From NCBI GenBank assembly GCA_006247105.1, contig CM016927.1:620001-684000 (forward strand): DNA of 64,000 nt, given 5' to 3'. Position 1 is the first letter of the stretch. Each line of letters begins with the position of its first letter. Origin of the DNA: Giardia muris (lineage: Eukaryota; Fornicata; Diplomonadida; Hexamitidae). Positions 26,012 to 33,812 of the stretch are shown one piece after another. The notes beneath the pieces were generated by a model. The model saw only the letters and a program-made list of their open reading frames with translations, was not told the origin of the DNA and made no database searches. Made by a program: the position numbers and the translations under genes.

Positions 26012-27779
26012 GGACGAGGCGGCACTCGGTACCGCCGATGACGTCGTCGAGGCGCGAGTACGGGCTGATCCGGGCCAGATCCTCGCCCCAGCAGCTCCCC
26101 GCGGCTCCCAGGCGCCCGGACTCGGCTTCGAGCTGAAACTTGGTGTTGAGTATCGCACGGAGCCTCCAGATCTGCGTGGAGCGTGGGAGGAGAAGAAGGA
26201 GAGGCTCCTGAAGGCTTCTACGCCCAACTCCCTCGACCAGGACTCGCATGACCTTCCCTCCATACTTCTCATCGAGGGCGTCGACCTCTGCGACAGGGCG
26301 GTACGCCTCGGAGAGCACCGGCTTCAGAGTCTCTTCAACTTCGTTCGTCGGGAGGACCTCGATGAGCTTGAGTGCCAAGGCGCGTGGGATTTCGACCTGA
26401 TGCTTCAGGAGGAGGCGTGGAACCTCGGGGGACGCACGGTAGAAGGCGAGGAGCGCCTCTCCCAGACGTCCCTGCGCCGCCTTGAGCCATTGTTGGACAT
26501 AGTAGCGTTCTTCCGAATCCCGGTCTTCTGGGCCCAAAGCTTCCCAATTGACCTGCCGTAGACGTTCCCCGAGGAGGGAAACGGCGTGTGCGCGGGTGTC
26601 GCGCGATAGAAGGCGCTCGGACTTCGTCCCGGCCTCGATTCCTGAGAACCAAATTTCCTCGAGATTTGGGTGAAGGAGATCGATGAAGCGGAGGGCGTCT
26701 GGCTGTAGGGAGACGCCGTGGAGGTTCAGGCTCTTCAGAGAGACGTTAAGATGTGGACAGATGCGTCCATGGCGCTCCACGGCCTTCAGGGACAACGAGG
26801 TGCTTACCAGGCGCGTTCCCGTCGTATCTGGTAGAGCGAGGGTAACGAGATGAGGGAAGGCGCGGCTTAGAGTGTCCAGAACGTCTGTGAGGGGTGTCCC
26901 GGGGCCGAAACTGCTGGCCAACGAGAGGTGTGCGAGTTCTGGTCTGCGGAAGTAAAGCTGGGATGTCTCAAGGCACCAGAAGTCGCAATGGAGGCGAGTG
27001 AGACGAGGGACGTCGACGAGGGCGTGGAAGGCGTGCGAGGAGATGAAGGGGAGCGGCGGATTGCAATCCTGAAGGCCCTCCGGGGCGTTTGCGTAGATGG
27101 TGAGCCTGGTGTCGCCACCGCGCTCCCTCCGGAGCCTCTCGCAGAGGGCCACGAAGCGCAGACTACGCCCCCAGCCAACTCTGGGGCCCCCAGTGCCCTC
27201 CTTTTCGGCCAGGAGAAGCTGGTCCCAGCGGACGTTGCAGCCGTTCACCAGGACGGTCTCGAGGCGCGGGAGGAGGAGGAAAAGCTCGAGGACGAGGTGG
27301 GGGTCGTTGAGGAGCGTGAAGGAGAGCTCGATGGTGGTGAGGGCGCGGAGCTGCTGCAGGGCGAGGGGGTCGCCGAGGGTCGACACGGAGGAGCCCTGGA
27401 GGTCGATCTCGGTCAGCCGGGAGACGTCCTGGTGCCTCCGGTCGAGCTTCTGCTGCCCGAAAAAGCGGACGGCGGTCTCTCTGACGCCGTCGGTGACGGT
27501 CATCCCGGAGACGTCGTCGGAGTCCGTCGTCCGGACATATTTCGCCCGGATCGTCTCCCACAGCGGCGTCCCGAAGCTCAGCTTCCGCCGTTTGACGAAC
27601 GAGCCGTGCTTCGGAGAGCAGGTGAAGTACACGACGCCCTCGTAGGACCCGTCGTACTTCCCCACGGGCTGGTCCCACTCGACCCCGTAGAACTCCCCGC
27701 GCTGTCCCCCGACCTCTCCGACGTACCTGACCGTCCCCGCGACGCCCGTCTCGACAGACCTGACGCGGGTTCCAAGCAT
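26004..27779 (-). CDS. TBCE: Tubulin-folding cofactor E
   Basis: A 591-residue protein with the three-part layout of tubulin cofactor E: an N-terminal CAP-Gly domain (residues about 1-70, with GKYDGSYEGVVYFTC and SFVKRRKL), leucine-rich repeats (about 120-450) and a C-terminal ubiquitin-like domain (about 505-591). TBCE binds alpha-tubulin and works with cofactors C and D to form or take apart the tubulin heterodimer, relevant in a cell with eight flagella and an adhesive disc. The start is the ATG at 27777-27779 (MLGTRVRSVETG), directly at the CAP-Gly domain; the longer open frame is arginine-rich and unsupported. The stop overlaps the convergent gene by 8 bp. RNase Z lies 20 bp upstream in the same direction. 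Confidence 0.92.
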   Translation of the reverse strand: MLGTRVRSVETGVAGTVRYVGEVGGQRGEFYGVEWDQPVGKYDGSYEGVVYFTCSPKHGSFVKRRKLSFGTPLWETIRAKYVRTTDSDDVSGMTVTDGVRETAVRFFGQQKLDRRHQDVSRLTEIDLQGSSVSTLGDPLALQQLRALTTIELSFTLLNDPHLVLELFLLLPRLETVLVNGCNVRWDQLLLAEKEGTGGPRVGWGRSLRFVALCERLRRERGGDTRLTIYANAPEGLQDCNPPLPFISSHAFHALVDVPRLTRLHCDFWCLETSQLYFRRPELAHLSLASSFGPGTPLTDVLDTLSRAFPHLVTLALPDTTGTRLVSTSLSLKAVERHGRICPHLNVSLKSLNLHGVSLQPDALRFIDLLHPNLEEIWFSGIEAGTKSERLLSRDTRAHAVSLLGERLRQVNWEALGPEDRDSEERYYVQQWLKAAQGRLGEALLAFYRASPEVPRLLLKHQVEIPRALALKLIEVLPTNEVEETLKPVLSEAYRPVAEVDALDEKYGGKVMRVLVEGVGRRSLQEPLLLLLPRSTQIWRLRAILNTKFQLEAESGRLGAAGSCWGEDLARISPYSRLDDVIGGTECRLVLT

Positions 27780-27799
27780 TTCTTCTCGTCCCCGACGGC

Positions 27800-28900
27800 T
27801 CAAACCGGTTCGTCCGTCCCGACAACGGCTCCGTCGAGGCCGAAAACGGTCGGAAAGCTGCCCTTCGACGCCTCGAACCAGTCCTGGGCGATCGGGTCGT
27901 CGGAGGCGACGGGCGCCGTCGTGGGGCGCAGAGGCGTGCAATCCGCAGGCTGCAGGGCCGCGGGGCGTCGGTATCGCGGGCTGAAGTGGTTGAGAAGCAG
28001 AAGTTTCGGCCGGAGCGCTTCACATAGTCGCAGGACCATCCCGGTGTGGCTGTGGCCCCGCCCCGCCGCCTTCTCCGCCTCACTCCGTAGGTACGTCAGC
28101 TCGTGCAGCAGCAGGTCCGGCTCTAGGAGGCCCGCGCGCCTAGCGAACCCGAGGAAGCTGTGGTCTGTGGCTTCGCCCTCCGACTCCTCCAAGCCCATCT
28201 GGAGGGCGTAATCCGGGTCGTCCAGGAGCGCCTCGGCGCAGTTGTCGCTGATGAGGACGTAGCGGCGGGCGGGGTGGCGCTGCTGGTACGCGGAAGTTGG
28301 GACTTGGCGGCCTCCGACCTCGATCGTCACCGTCTCCGTCCCCGCCGTCCTCAGAGAGCGCAGCTGGTCCAATCTGACGCCGTCCTCGAGCGCCCGGGCC
28401 GTCAGGACTGTCACGCAGGGCCCGACGAGGACGCAGAGCCCGAGGGAGGGGACGACGTGCTTGAGAGGGAAGAGAAGAAGGGAGACGGAGGGCGTGGTGG
28501 AGTCTGCGGGATCCGGGGGCGTGTAGAGGGGCAGAGGGGCTCCCAAAGGGGGCCGTTCGACCCTGACGCGCGGGAAGCCGCCGATGGACGCCTCGCACGC
28601 GTCCAGGAACGCCTGCAACCCGTCGGGGCCGAAGAGACGCGGGAGCCGTTGCCCGGAGGAGGCCGAGGCGCAGAGGCTGAGGAAGCCGACGAGGCCCGAG
28701 ACGTGGTCGGCGTGCATGTGGGAGACGATGACGGCCTCGACCCGGCTGAGCGGGATTCTCTTGGCGAGGAGGTGGCGGGACGTCCCCTCGGGGCAGTCGT
28801 AAAGGACGAAGGAGCCGCGGAGGTACTCGAGGAGGACGCCACAGGTGTTCGCCCCCGCGGCGGGGACGCCCGCGGCGCTCCCGATGACGTGCAGCGCCAT
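27800..28900 (-). CDS. RNase Z (tRNA 3' endonuclease, ELAC1-like)
   Basis: A 366-residue metallo-beta-lactamase-fold nuclease that removes tRNA 3' trailers. The zinc motif SHMHADHVSGL lies near residue 60. Later motifs are ISDN (in place of the usual SDT), LHELTYL, the HSHTGM motif and LLLNHFSPRY, all in the family order. The size matches the short ELAC1-like form. The start ATG at 28898-28900 (MALHVIGSAAGVPAAGANT) gives a normal RNase Z N-terminus; the frame continues upstream across the divergent gene but without similarity. It is divergent from the 180-residue protein with 21 bp between the ATGs. Confidence 0.92.
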   Translation of the reverse strand: MALHVIGSAAGVPAAGANTCGVLLEYLRGSFVLYDCPEGTSRHLLAKRIPLSRVEAVIVSHMHADHVSGLVGFLSLCASASSGQRLPRLFGPDGLQAFLDACEASIGGFPRVRVERPPLGAPLPLYTPPDPADSTTPSVSLLLFPLKHVVPSLGLCVLVGPCVTVLTARALEDGVRLDQLRSLRTAGTETVTIEVGGRQVPTSAYQQRHPARRYVLISDNCAEALLDDPDYALQMGLEESEGEATDHSFLGFARRAGLLEPDLLLHELTYLRSEAEKAAGRGHSHTGMVLRLCEALRPKLLLLNHFSPRYRRPAALQPADCTPLRPTTAPVASDDPIAQDWFEASKGSFPTVFGLDGAVVGTDEPV

Positions 28901-28921
28901 CAAAAACCAGATTTTGGCGGG
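28901..28921. promoter_or_regulatory. 21-bp divergent promoter of RNase Z and the 180-residue gene
   Basis: The space between the opposed ATGs contains AAAAACCAGATTTT, an AT-rich near-palindrome in otherwise about 70% GC sequence. It can provide an A/T-rich initiator for both strands and resembles other AAAATC-GATTTT elements in this block. Confidence 0.55.
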
Positions 28922-29464
28922 ATGGACGACGTCTACGTCGTGTACCGCGTGGCGTTCGACGGGCTCGCGCGGACGATCATCGAGCGACTGGCGGCCCGGG
29001 ACGCGCTCGGGCCGGCGTACGGGCGCCTCCTCGCGGGCTGCCGGGGCATCGACGACGTCTTCGAGCTCGCGTCGTATCCGACGCCGGAGCGCGAGCGGGT
29101 CGCGCGGGTCATCACGCGGGCGATGGAGGAGCGCCGCCTCGGGCTCCGCGACTACGCCGCGTACCGGGCGCTGGTGCGGGCGCGGCGCAGAAACGGCGAC
29201 AGCGACGGCGGCGAGCCGAGCGTCCTCGCGCGCGTCGTCAGCGCCGAGGCCTTCGCGGCGGCCGCGCCCGACGCGGCGGCAGTTTACAGCGCCTACGAGG
29301 AGGCGCTCGGGCGGGCCCGTCCGCGTCCGCTCCCATTTTCGCTCCTGCGGGGAGGCGCGTTGGCACCCGCGGTCGCCGCCGCTCTGATGGCCGCCGCCGC
29401 CCTGAGCGTCCTGCACGGGCCGCGGCTCGTCGACTGGGGCCGCGTCTGGCTCGCGTCACGCTAG
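28922..29464 (+). CDS. Hypothetical tail-anchored membrane protein, 180 residues
   Basis: The frame is open far upstream, but the ATG at 28922 (MDDVYVVYRVAFDG) fits the divergent layout. Residues 1-90 are predicted helical and charged. Residues about 145-163 (LAPAVAAALMAAAALSVL) form a single membrane helix, followed by about 17 residues, which is the shape of a tail-anchored protein. Such proteins insert into the ER or outer mitosome membrane after synthesis. A SNARE-like role is possible, but the helical part shows no clear heptads or central Gln/Arg layer that I can call. The end overlaps the convergent PP2C gene by 9 bp. Confidence 0.7.
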   Translation: MDDVYVVYRVAFDGLARTIIERLAARDALGPAYGRLLAGCRGIDDVFELASYPTPERERVARVITRAMEERRLGLRDYAAYRALVRARRRNGDSDGGEPSVLARVVSAEAFAAAAPDAAAVYSAYEEALGRARPRPLPFSLLRGGALAPAVAAALMAAAALSVLHGPRLVDWGRVWLASR

Positions 29465-30973
29465 GCGGAGGCGGGCGACGGGGTCGTCCGGGCTTTGCCA
29501 GACTTCGGCGAAATTCTCCGCCGCGTCGTCGAGGTTTTCGCGGAGCAGCTCGGGGCCGAGGAGCGTCTGCTGCTGCGCCTGCTGCTGCAGAGACCGCCAG
29601 GCCTCGACGGTGGCGGGGGTGACGCCCCTCCAGCGGAAGAGGGCGACGACGACGCTGAGGTTGTCTGCGGCGTCCCGCTCGAGCGCGAGCGTCGTCAGGC
29701 GGGCGGCGAGCGCCTCGGCGCAGCGGACGTCTGCCTCGTGGAGCGTCGCGTCCGCGAGGGGCGCGTCGTGGCCGCCGCTCTCGCCGTTTTCGCTGTCGTC
29801 CGCGTCTCCGCTCTCGTCTGCGACGCCGCCCCCGACGAAGAGGCGGGCGTAGAGCGCCCGGAACGCGGCCTTCGCGGCGTCGCAGGCCCAGCGGAGCGGG
29901 GAGACGCTCTGCGGCGCGCCCTGCGTCGCGTTCTGCGGCTCGGCGCGCCTGTGGCGGCTCAGCGCCTGCAGATCGGCGAGCATCAGGGCGGGGCGCTGGG
30001 AGCGGACGAAGTCGACGACCTCTGCGTTCGAGAGGACGTCGAAGAGCCCGTCGCAGGCGAGGACGAGGAAGTCGTCGCGCGCGGGCGCGAGCGGGCAGTG
30101 GCGGATCTCGGGGAAGGGCGAGACGAGGTCGTCGACGACCCCGAGGCGGCGGAGGCCGGGGTTTCCGCGGGCCTTGAGCGCGAAGTCCCCGAAGCCGCGC
30201 GAGACGCTCAGCCCGCCCGGCCAGACGCGCGGCGGCCCCAGGCTGATCAGGCAGCGGCTCGACGCGACGTGCGACGCGTGGACGCTGCCCCCCGCGGCCT
30301 GGATCCGCGCCTTCTCGCTCGCCCGGCTCGGCTTGTGGTCGACGCTCAGGGGGACCGCCCGCCCGTCGCACCGGCCGAGCACCGCGCGCGAGTCCCCCGC
30401 GTTCGCGACGAAGACCCGCTCGCCCCGCAGCAGGACGACGCACCCCGTCGACCCCGACGACGTCTCCCGCTGCCCCGCCCCCAACGACTCGTAGAAGCGC
30501 CGGTCCGCCTCGAGGAACGCGTCGCACAGCCCCGCGCAGATGCGCTCGCCGCCTCCGCCCCCGCCTTCGCCCTCGAAGAGCCGCGGCTCCGCACGGGCGA
30601 TGGCCGCGAAGCTCCGCCCGAGGAACGCGCTGCAGCCCGCGCCCCCGTGGCCGTCGAAGACGCCGAGGAGGCAGACGGACGGCGCTTGCGGCGCCTGGGC
30701 CTGCTGCGGCTGTAAACCGCCGTCGCCGGCGTCGGCGTCGGGCCGCGCCGCGGGCCGCTCGGAGCGCAGGTCGAGGACGCAGAGGTGGGCGTCCTCCATC
30801 GTCGGCCGGGCGCCGCGGACGGCGCTGACCCCGACGGCGAGTGAGAGGCGGGCGCTGACGGCGGCCGTGGCGAGGCGGCGGGCGGCGAGGCGGCGGTGGC
30901 GGCGGAGGAGCGCGAGGAGGACGCCGAGGAGGCCGCCGAGGCCGCCGAGGACGAGGAGGGCGGCGCCGTCCAT
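29456..30973 (-). CDS. PP2C-family Ser/Thr protein phosphatase with N-terminal membrane anchor
   Basis: A 505-residue PPM/PP2C phosphatase, a Mn/Mg-dependent enzyme. Residues about 5-23 (ALLVLGGLGGLLGVLLALL) form a membrane helix followed by RRHRR, so the enzyme is probably membrane-anchored with the catalytic part cytosolic. Family motifs appear in order: RPTMEDAH (about 56-63), VFDGHGG (about 105), SGSTGCVVLL, ANAGDSRAVL, the stretch around LSVDHKPS, VSRGFGDF, LACDGLFDVLS and DNLSVVVALF. The metal-binding Asp residues are all kept. An acidic insertion (about 385-415) interrupts the C-terminal part of the domain. The ATG at 30971-30973 is only 11 bp from the divergent small frame. Confidence 0.92.
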   Translation of the reverse strand: MDGAALLVLGGLGGLLGVLLALLRRHRRLAARRLATAAVSARLSLAVGVSAVRGARPTMEDAHLCVLDLRSERPAARPDADAGDGGLQPQQAQAPQAPSVCLLGVFDGHGGAGCSAFLGRSFAAIARAEPRLFEGEGGGGGGERICAGLCDAFLEADRRFYESLGAGQRETSSGSTGCVVLLRGERVFVANAGDSRAVLGRCDGRAVPLSVDHKPSRASEKARIQAAGGSVHASHVASSRCLISLGPPRVWPGGLSVSRGFGDFALKARGNPGLRRLGVVDDLVSPFPEIRHCPLAPARDDFLVLACDGLFDVLSNAEVVDFVRSQRPALMLADLQALSRHRRAEPQNATQGAPQSVSPLRWACDAAKAAFRALYARLFVGGGVADESGDADDSENGESGGHDAPLADATLHEADVRCAEALAARLTTLALERDAADNLSVVVALFRWRGVTPATVEAWRSLQQQAQQQTLLGPELLRENLDDAAENFAEVWQSPDDPVARLRLA

Positions 30974-30984
30974 GAAAAACTGCC

Positions 30985-31164
30985 ATGTTCACAGGCGCAC
31001 CGGCCGCCCTGCTCCGGACGGGCGCCGCGGGGCTCGACCGCCTCGCCCGCGCGCTCCTCCCCGCCGCCCTCGTCGGGCTCCCGCTCCTCCTCTGCGCGGA
31101 CCCTCACGCGAGGAGCGCCGCGAAGCGCGCCTCGAGCGGCCGGCCGCCCGCGAAGAGCGCGTGA
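30985..31164 (+). CDS. Possible small membrane protein, 59 residues
   Basis: An ATG at 30985, 11 bp from the divergent PP2C start, opens a 59-codon frame ending at TGA 31162-31164. It begins MFTGAPAALLRTGAAG, has one hydrophobic segment (LLPAALVGLPLLLC, residues about 24-37) and a basic C-terminus, the shape of a small single-pass protein. Its last 61 bp overlap the convergent 84-codon gene. High GC content makes chance frames common here, so support is mainly position, start and hydrophobicity. Confidence 0.35.
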   Translation: MFTGAPAALLRTGAAGLDRLARALLPAALVGLPLLLCADPHARSAAKRASSGRPPAKSA

Positions 31165-31358
31165 AAGCGCTCGTCGAGCAGCCGACCGAGCGTCAGGGCC
31201 CGCCGCCGCGGCGCCGCGACCACCCGCGCCTCCTCGCAGCCCGCCTCCGCCGCGATCCGCCGCCCGTCCTCGACCGCCTCCCGCAGCCGCCGCCGCACCC
31301 GCTCGAGCGTCCGCTCCGGCGGCTCCCGCAGCACGTCCGCGAGGCTCATCGGCCGCAT
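31104..31358 (-). CDS. Small hypothetical protein, 84 residues
   Basis: The ATG at 31356-31358 (MRPMSLADVLREPPERT) opens an 84-residue frame; a second ATG three codons later is equally possible. The protein is rich in Arg, Glu, Ala and Leu and is predicted to be helical throughout (for example LERVRRRLREAVEDGRRIAA). No domain is recognised. It fills the space between the PP2C and pyrophosphatase genes. Its 3' end overlaps the small plus-strand frame by 61 bp, so one of the two may not be a gene; this one is the better candidate because it is longer and has a charged, folded-protein composition. Confidence 0.45.
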   Translation of the reverse strand: MRPMSLADVLREPPERTLERVRRRLREAVEDGRRIAAEAGCEEARVVAAPRRRALTLGRLLDERFHALFAGGRPLEARFAALLA

Positions 31359-31414
31359 CTCTCCAGTCGCTCGAAAAAGTGAACCGGGAAACGCCGAAAG
31401 GGCGCGCCAAAAAA

Positions 31415-31459
31415 GCGCTCAAAAAACGCCCGGAAGCGTTTTTTGGGCCCCTCGAGCGC
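31415..31459. repeat. Strong nested inverted repeat (hairpin)
   Basis: AAAAAACGC (31421-31429) and GCGTTTTTT (31436-31444) form a perfect 9-bp stem with a 6-nt loop CCGGAA. GCGCTC (31415-31420) and GAGCGC (31454-31459) give an outer stem with a 9-nt bulge on one side. It lies 43 bp beyond the stop of the pyrophosphatase gene (3' side) and about 57 bp upstream of the 84-residue gene. It could be a 3'-end or mRNA-stability structure. Confidence 0.75.
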
Positions 31460-31501
31460 CGAACCCCCGGAGGCCGGGTTCGCGCGCGTCCGCAGTTTAC
31501 A

Positions 31502-33523
31502 CTACTGGGCGAGCGGGGGGAGGACGCGGAGGAGGTGGGGGAGCAGCTGCTTCTTGCGGGAGACGACGCCCTTGAGCTCGAAGACGAGGTCGTAGTCGTC
31601 GAGGAGCGGGTAGCCGAGGACGTCGGCGATCGCGGCGGGCCCGTGGCAGAGGAGGAGCGAGTCGGACGAGATGACGTCTGTCACGAGGAGCGCGAGGCAC
31701 CAGAGCTGCTGCTCGGCGGCGAGCCCCGCGAGGGCCGCGAGGAGGCGGGCGAGGAGGTCCGGCGTCAGGGTCGCGAGCGACGTCGTCTCGATCTGGGCGA
31801 CCCCGACGCGGGGGCCGCTCTCGTCGCCCTCGCTGAGCGGGTAGACCTTGTAGTCCGCGAGGATCAGGGCGCGGAGGTCGGGGCAGTTCGCGAGGGGCGA
31901 CGTCGCCTGGAAGATCGCGGTCCCGAGCTCCTGGAAGCGGAGCCCCGCGAGGGCCGCGAGCCGCTCCGCGATGACCTCGTCCGCCCGGGTCGTCGTCGGG
32001 GAGCGCAGGACGAGCGTGTCGCACATGATCCCCGCGAGGAGGAGAGACGCGACCGGGGGCGTCAGCGCCCCCGGGGCGCCGCGCTCCCAGAAGAGGGACG
32101 CGACGATCGTGCACGTCGACCCGACGGGCCGGACGGTCAGGCGGATCGCCCGCCGCGTCGCGTGCGCCCCGAGCCGGTGGTGGTCGACGACCTCGACGAC
32201 GCTGACCCCGTCGGCCCCGACGCCCTCGACGCGCTGGCTCGCCTCGTTGTGGTCGACGAGGATGACGTCGAGGAGCCGCGCCTTCAGCAGGTCCATCCGC
32301 GTCGCGACCCCGACGGGCGCCCCCGTCGCCCGGTCGACGACGCAGACCGCGTGCGAGTGCTTCGCCGCCCGGAAGCGCGCCCGGACCTCCGACAGCCGCG
32401 CGTTCTCCGGCACCCGCAGCGTCTGGTCCCGGTCGACGTACTCCGCGACGGGCGTCGACTGCTTCGCCAGCAGGGTCGCCGACACGACCGCCAGCGGCGT
32501 CACAATCACCGCGCTCGCCCCCGTCGCGATCAGCTCCGCGAGGCTGCCCCCGCCCTTCTCCTCGCCCAGCGCCGCGAGCAGCCCCGCGTCCTCGTCGCCC
32601 TTCTCCCTGTCCGCCGCCGCGAGCTCGTCCATGAACGACGCGCTCGCAAGCGCGTCGAGATCGGCGCTGTCGTCGAGGCGGAGCTCGTTCTCGCCCTCGG
32701 GCGTCGGCGCCCGGAGGTCCGCGAGCGTGGCGGAGTCCGAGGAGACGGCCGAGGCGTCGAAGCCGCAGTTCTCGTCTCCGTCGCGGTCCTCACCCTCGCT
32801 CTCGTCGCCATCGCCGTCCCCGTCGCCCGGGGAGAAGCGGCCCGCGCGGGAGACGATGACGACCCCGGCGCCGTGCAGGAGGAGCGCCCGGAGGAGGGCG
32901 GGGCGGTGGCCGATGACGAAGATCGCGTCGCGCCAGTCGGTGGGCGTCAGGCGGCGGGCGAGGGAGGCGAAGGCGGCGTCAGAGACGGCGGGGACGAACA
33001 GCGTCCGGCGCTTCAGCTCGACGGCGCGGGCGTTGCCGACGAAGCGGCCGCGGACGGCGCGGGCGAGGGCGACGCCGGTCGTCGTCACCGCGCGAAGGTC
33101 GGCCTCGAGCCGGGGCCGCAGGAACGAGCCGCAGACGTCTGCGAGCGAGAGGACCCCGACGCAGACCCCGTTGTCGTCAACGGCGGGAACCGCCTTGAAC
33201 TGGTGGCGGGCGTAGAGCTCGAGCGCGCTCGCAATGCTGTCGCCCTCGTGGATCGTCACGAGCCGCTCCCGGCGGAAGCTCCCCGCCTTCGGCGTCAGGT
33301 CGTGGACGACCTCCGGGTAGGCCGCCCCGAAGCGGTCGAGGACGTATTTCGTCTGCGCCGTCACGGGGCCCGCGGCCGCCGCGATGAAGCGCCGCTCGGG
33401 GTGCAGCGCCCGCAGGAGCGCCACGTAGCCGATCGCTGACAGGACCGAGTCGCTGTCCGGGTTCCGGTGCCCGATGACGTACGTCGGGGGGCTCGCGTCC
33501 CGGTCGCCCTCGAAAACCCGCAT
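31502..33523 (-). CDS. Family II inorganic pyrophosphatase with regulatory CBS-DRTGG-CBS insert
   Basis: A 673-residue DHH-family Mn-dependent pyrophosphatase, which hydrolyses PPi. HRNPDSD (residues 19-25) is the first metal motif; VDHNE (about 425) and VVDHHRLGA (about 445) give the DHH motif; SRKKQ (about 654) is the DHHA2 signature that binds PPi. Between the halves lie CBS1 (about 89-132), a DRTGG-like region (about 160-226), an acidic insertion rich in DGD repeats (about 230-290) and CBS2 (about 340-415). This layout is the nucleotide-regulated bacterial form, inhibited by AMP/ADP and activated by ATP or diadenosine phosphates in characterised enzymes. The start ATG at 33521-33523 follows gggaaaa; a longer open frame upstream is not used. 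It suggests gene transfer from bacteria (inference). Confidence 0.93.
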   Translation of the reverse strand: MRVFEGDRDASPPTYVIGHRNPDSDSVLSAIGYVALLRALHPERRFIAAAAGPVTAQTKYVLDRFGAAYPEVVHDLTPKAGSFRRERLVTIHEGDSIASALELYARHQFKAVPAVDDNGVCVGVLSLADVCGSFLRPRLEADLRAVTTTGVALARAVRGRFVGNARAVELKRRTLFVPAVSDAAFASLARRLTPTDWRDAIFVIGHRPALLRALLLHGAGVVIVSRAGRFSPGDGDGDGDESEGEDRDGDENCGFDASAVSSDSATLADLRAPTPEGENELRLDDSADLDALASASFMDELAAADREKGDEDAGLLAALGEEKGGGSLAELIATGASAVIVTPLAVVSATLLAKQSTPVAEYVDRDQTLRVPENARLSEVRARFRAAKHSHAVCVVDRATGAPVGVATRMDLLKARLLDVILVDHNEASQRVEGVGADGVSVVEVVDHHRLGAHATRRAIRLTVRPVGSTCTIVASLFWERGAPGALTPPVASLLLAGIMCDTLVLRSPTTTRADEVIAERLAALAGLRFQELGTAIFQATSPLANCPDLRALILADYKVYPLSEGDESGPRVGVAQIETTSLATLTPDLLARLLAALAGLAAEQQLWCLALLVTDVISSDSLLLCHGPAAIADVLGYPLLDDYDLVFELKGVVSRKKQLLPHLLRVLPPLAQ

Positions 33524-33812
33524 TTTTCCCGTCGCGTAAACAGGCGGGTTCGCACCGCAGATTTCCGTTGACCGCCACGTCGCGTTGACGATCGTTGACG
33601 GACTCCGATCGTTGGACGCCGAACGCCGCGGTTTTTTTCTTCCCCCGTTTCCCGGGGACGCCGGCAAAGCGTTCGTAGGGGCGCCGGAAACTTCCCCCGC
33701 TCGCGAACAAAAAATCAGATTTTCCCTCCTCCTTCCTTTCTTCTTCTCCACTACGAACGTTCACTGTTCCTTCCCGTTTCCTGCTTCCTGTTCACCCCCC
33801 GAAAGCCATAAA
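33524..33812. promoter_or_regulatory. 289-bp divergent intergenic region with pyrimidine tracts
   Basis: This is the longest divergent spacer in the central block, between the pyrophosphatase and the four-helix membrane protein. It contains A-rich initiators at both ends (gggaaaaATG and ccataaaATG), a T7 run followed by CTTCCCCC near 33635, the 13-bp symmetric element AAAATCAGATTTT (33711-33723), and a long C/T tract (about 33723-33800) on the plus strand. No RNA gene or further coding frame is convincing. Confidence 0.5.

Noticed and set aside
29238..30992. 584-codon minus-strand frame parallel to PP2C
   Set aside because: Made mostly of Arg and Pro; it is an alternative frame of the PP2C gene, which has all family motifs.
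31421..31444. Hairpin as a bacterial rho-independent terminator
   Set aside because: The genome is eukaryotic; the form is similar but the mechanism would not apply. Kept only as a structural element.
30896..33439. 847-codon plus-strand frame opposite the pyrophosphatase gene
   Set aside because: Arg/Glu/Asp-rich translation without motifs; an expected antisense shadow of a GC-rich gene with G/C third positions.
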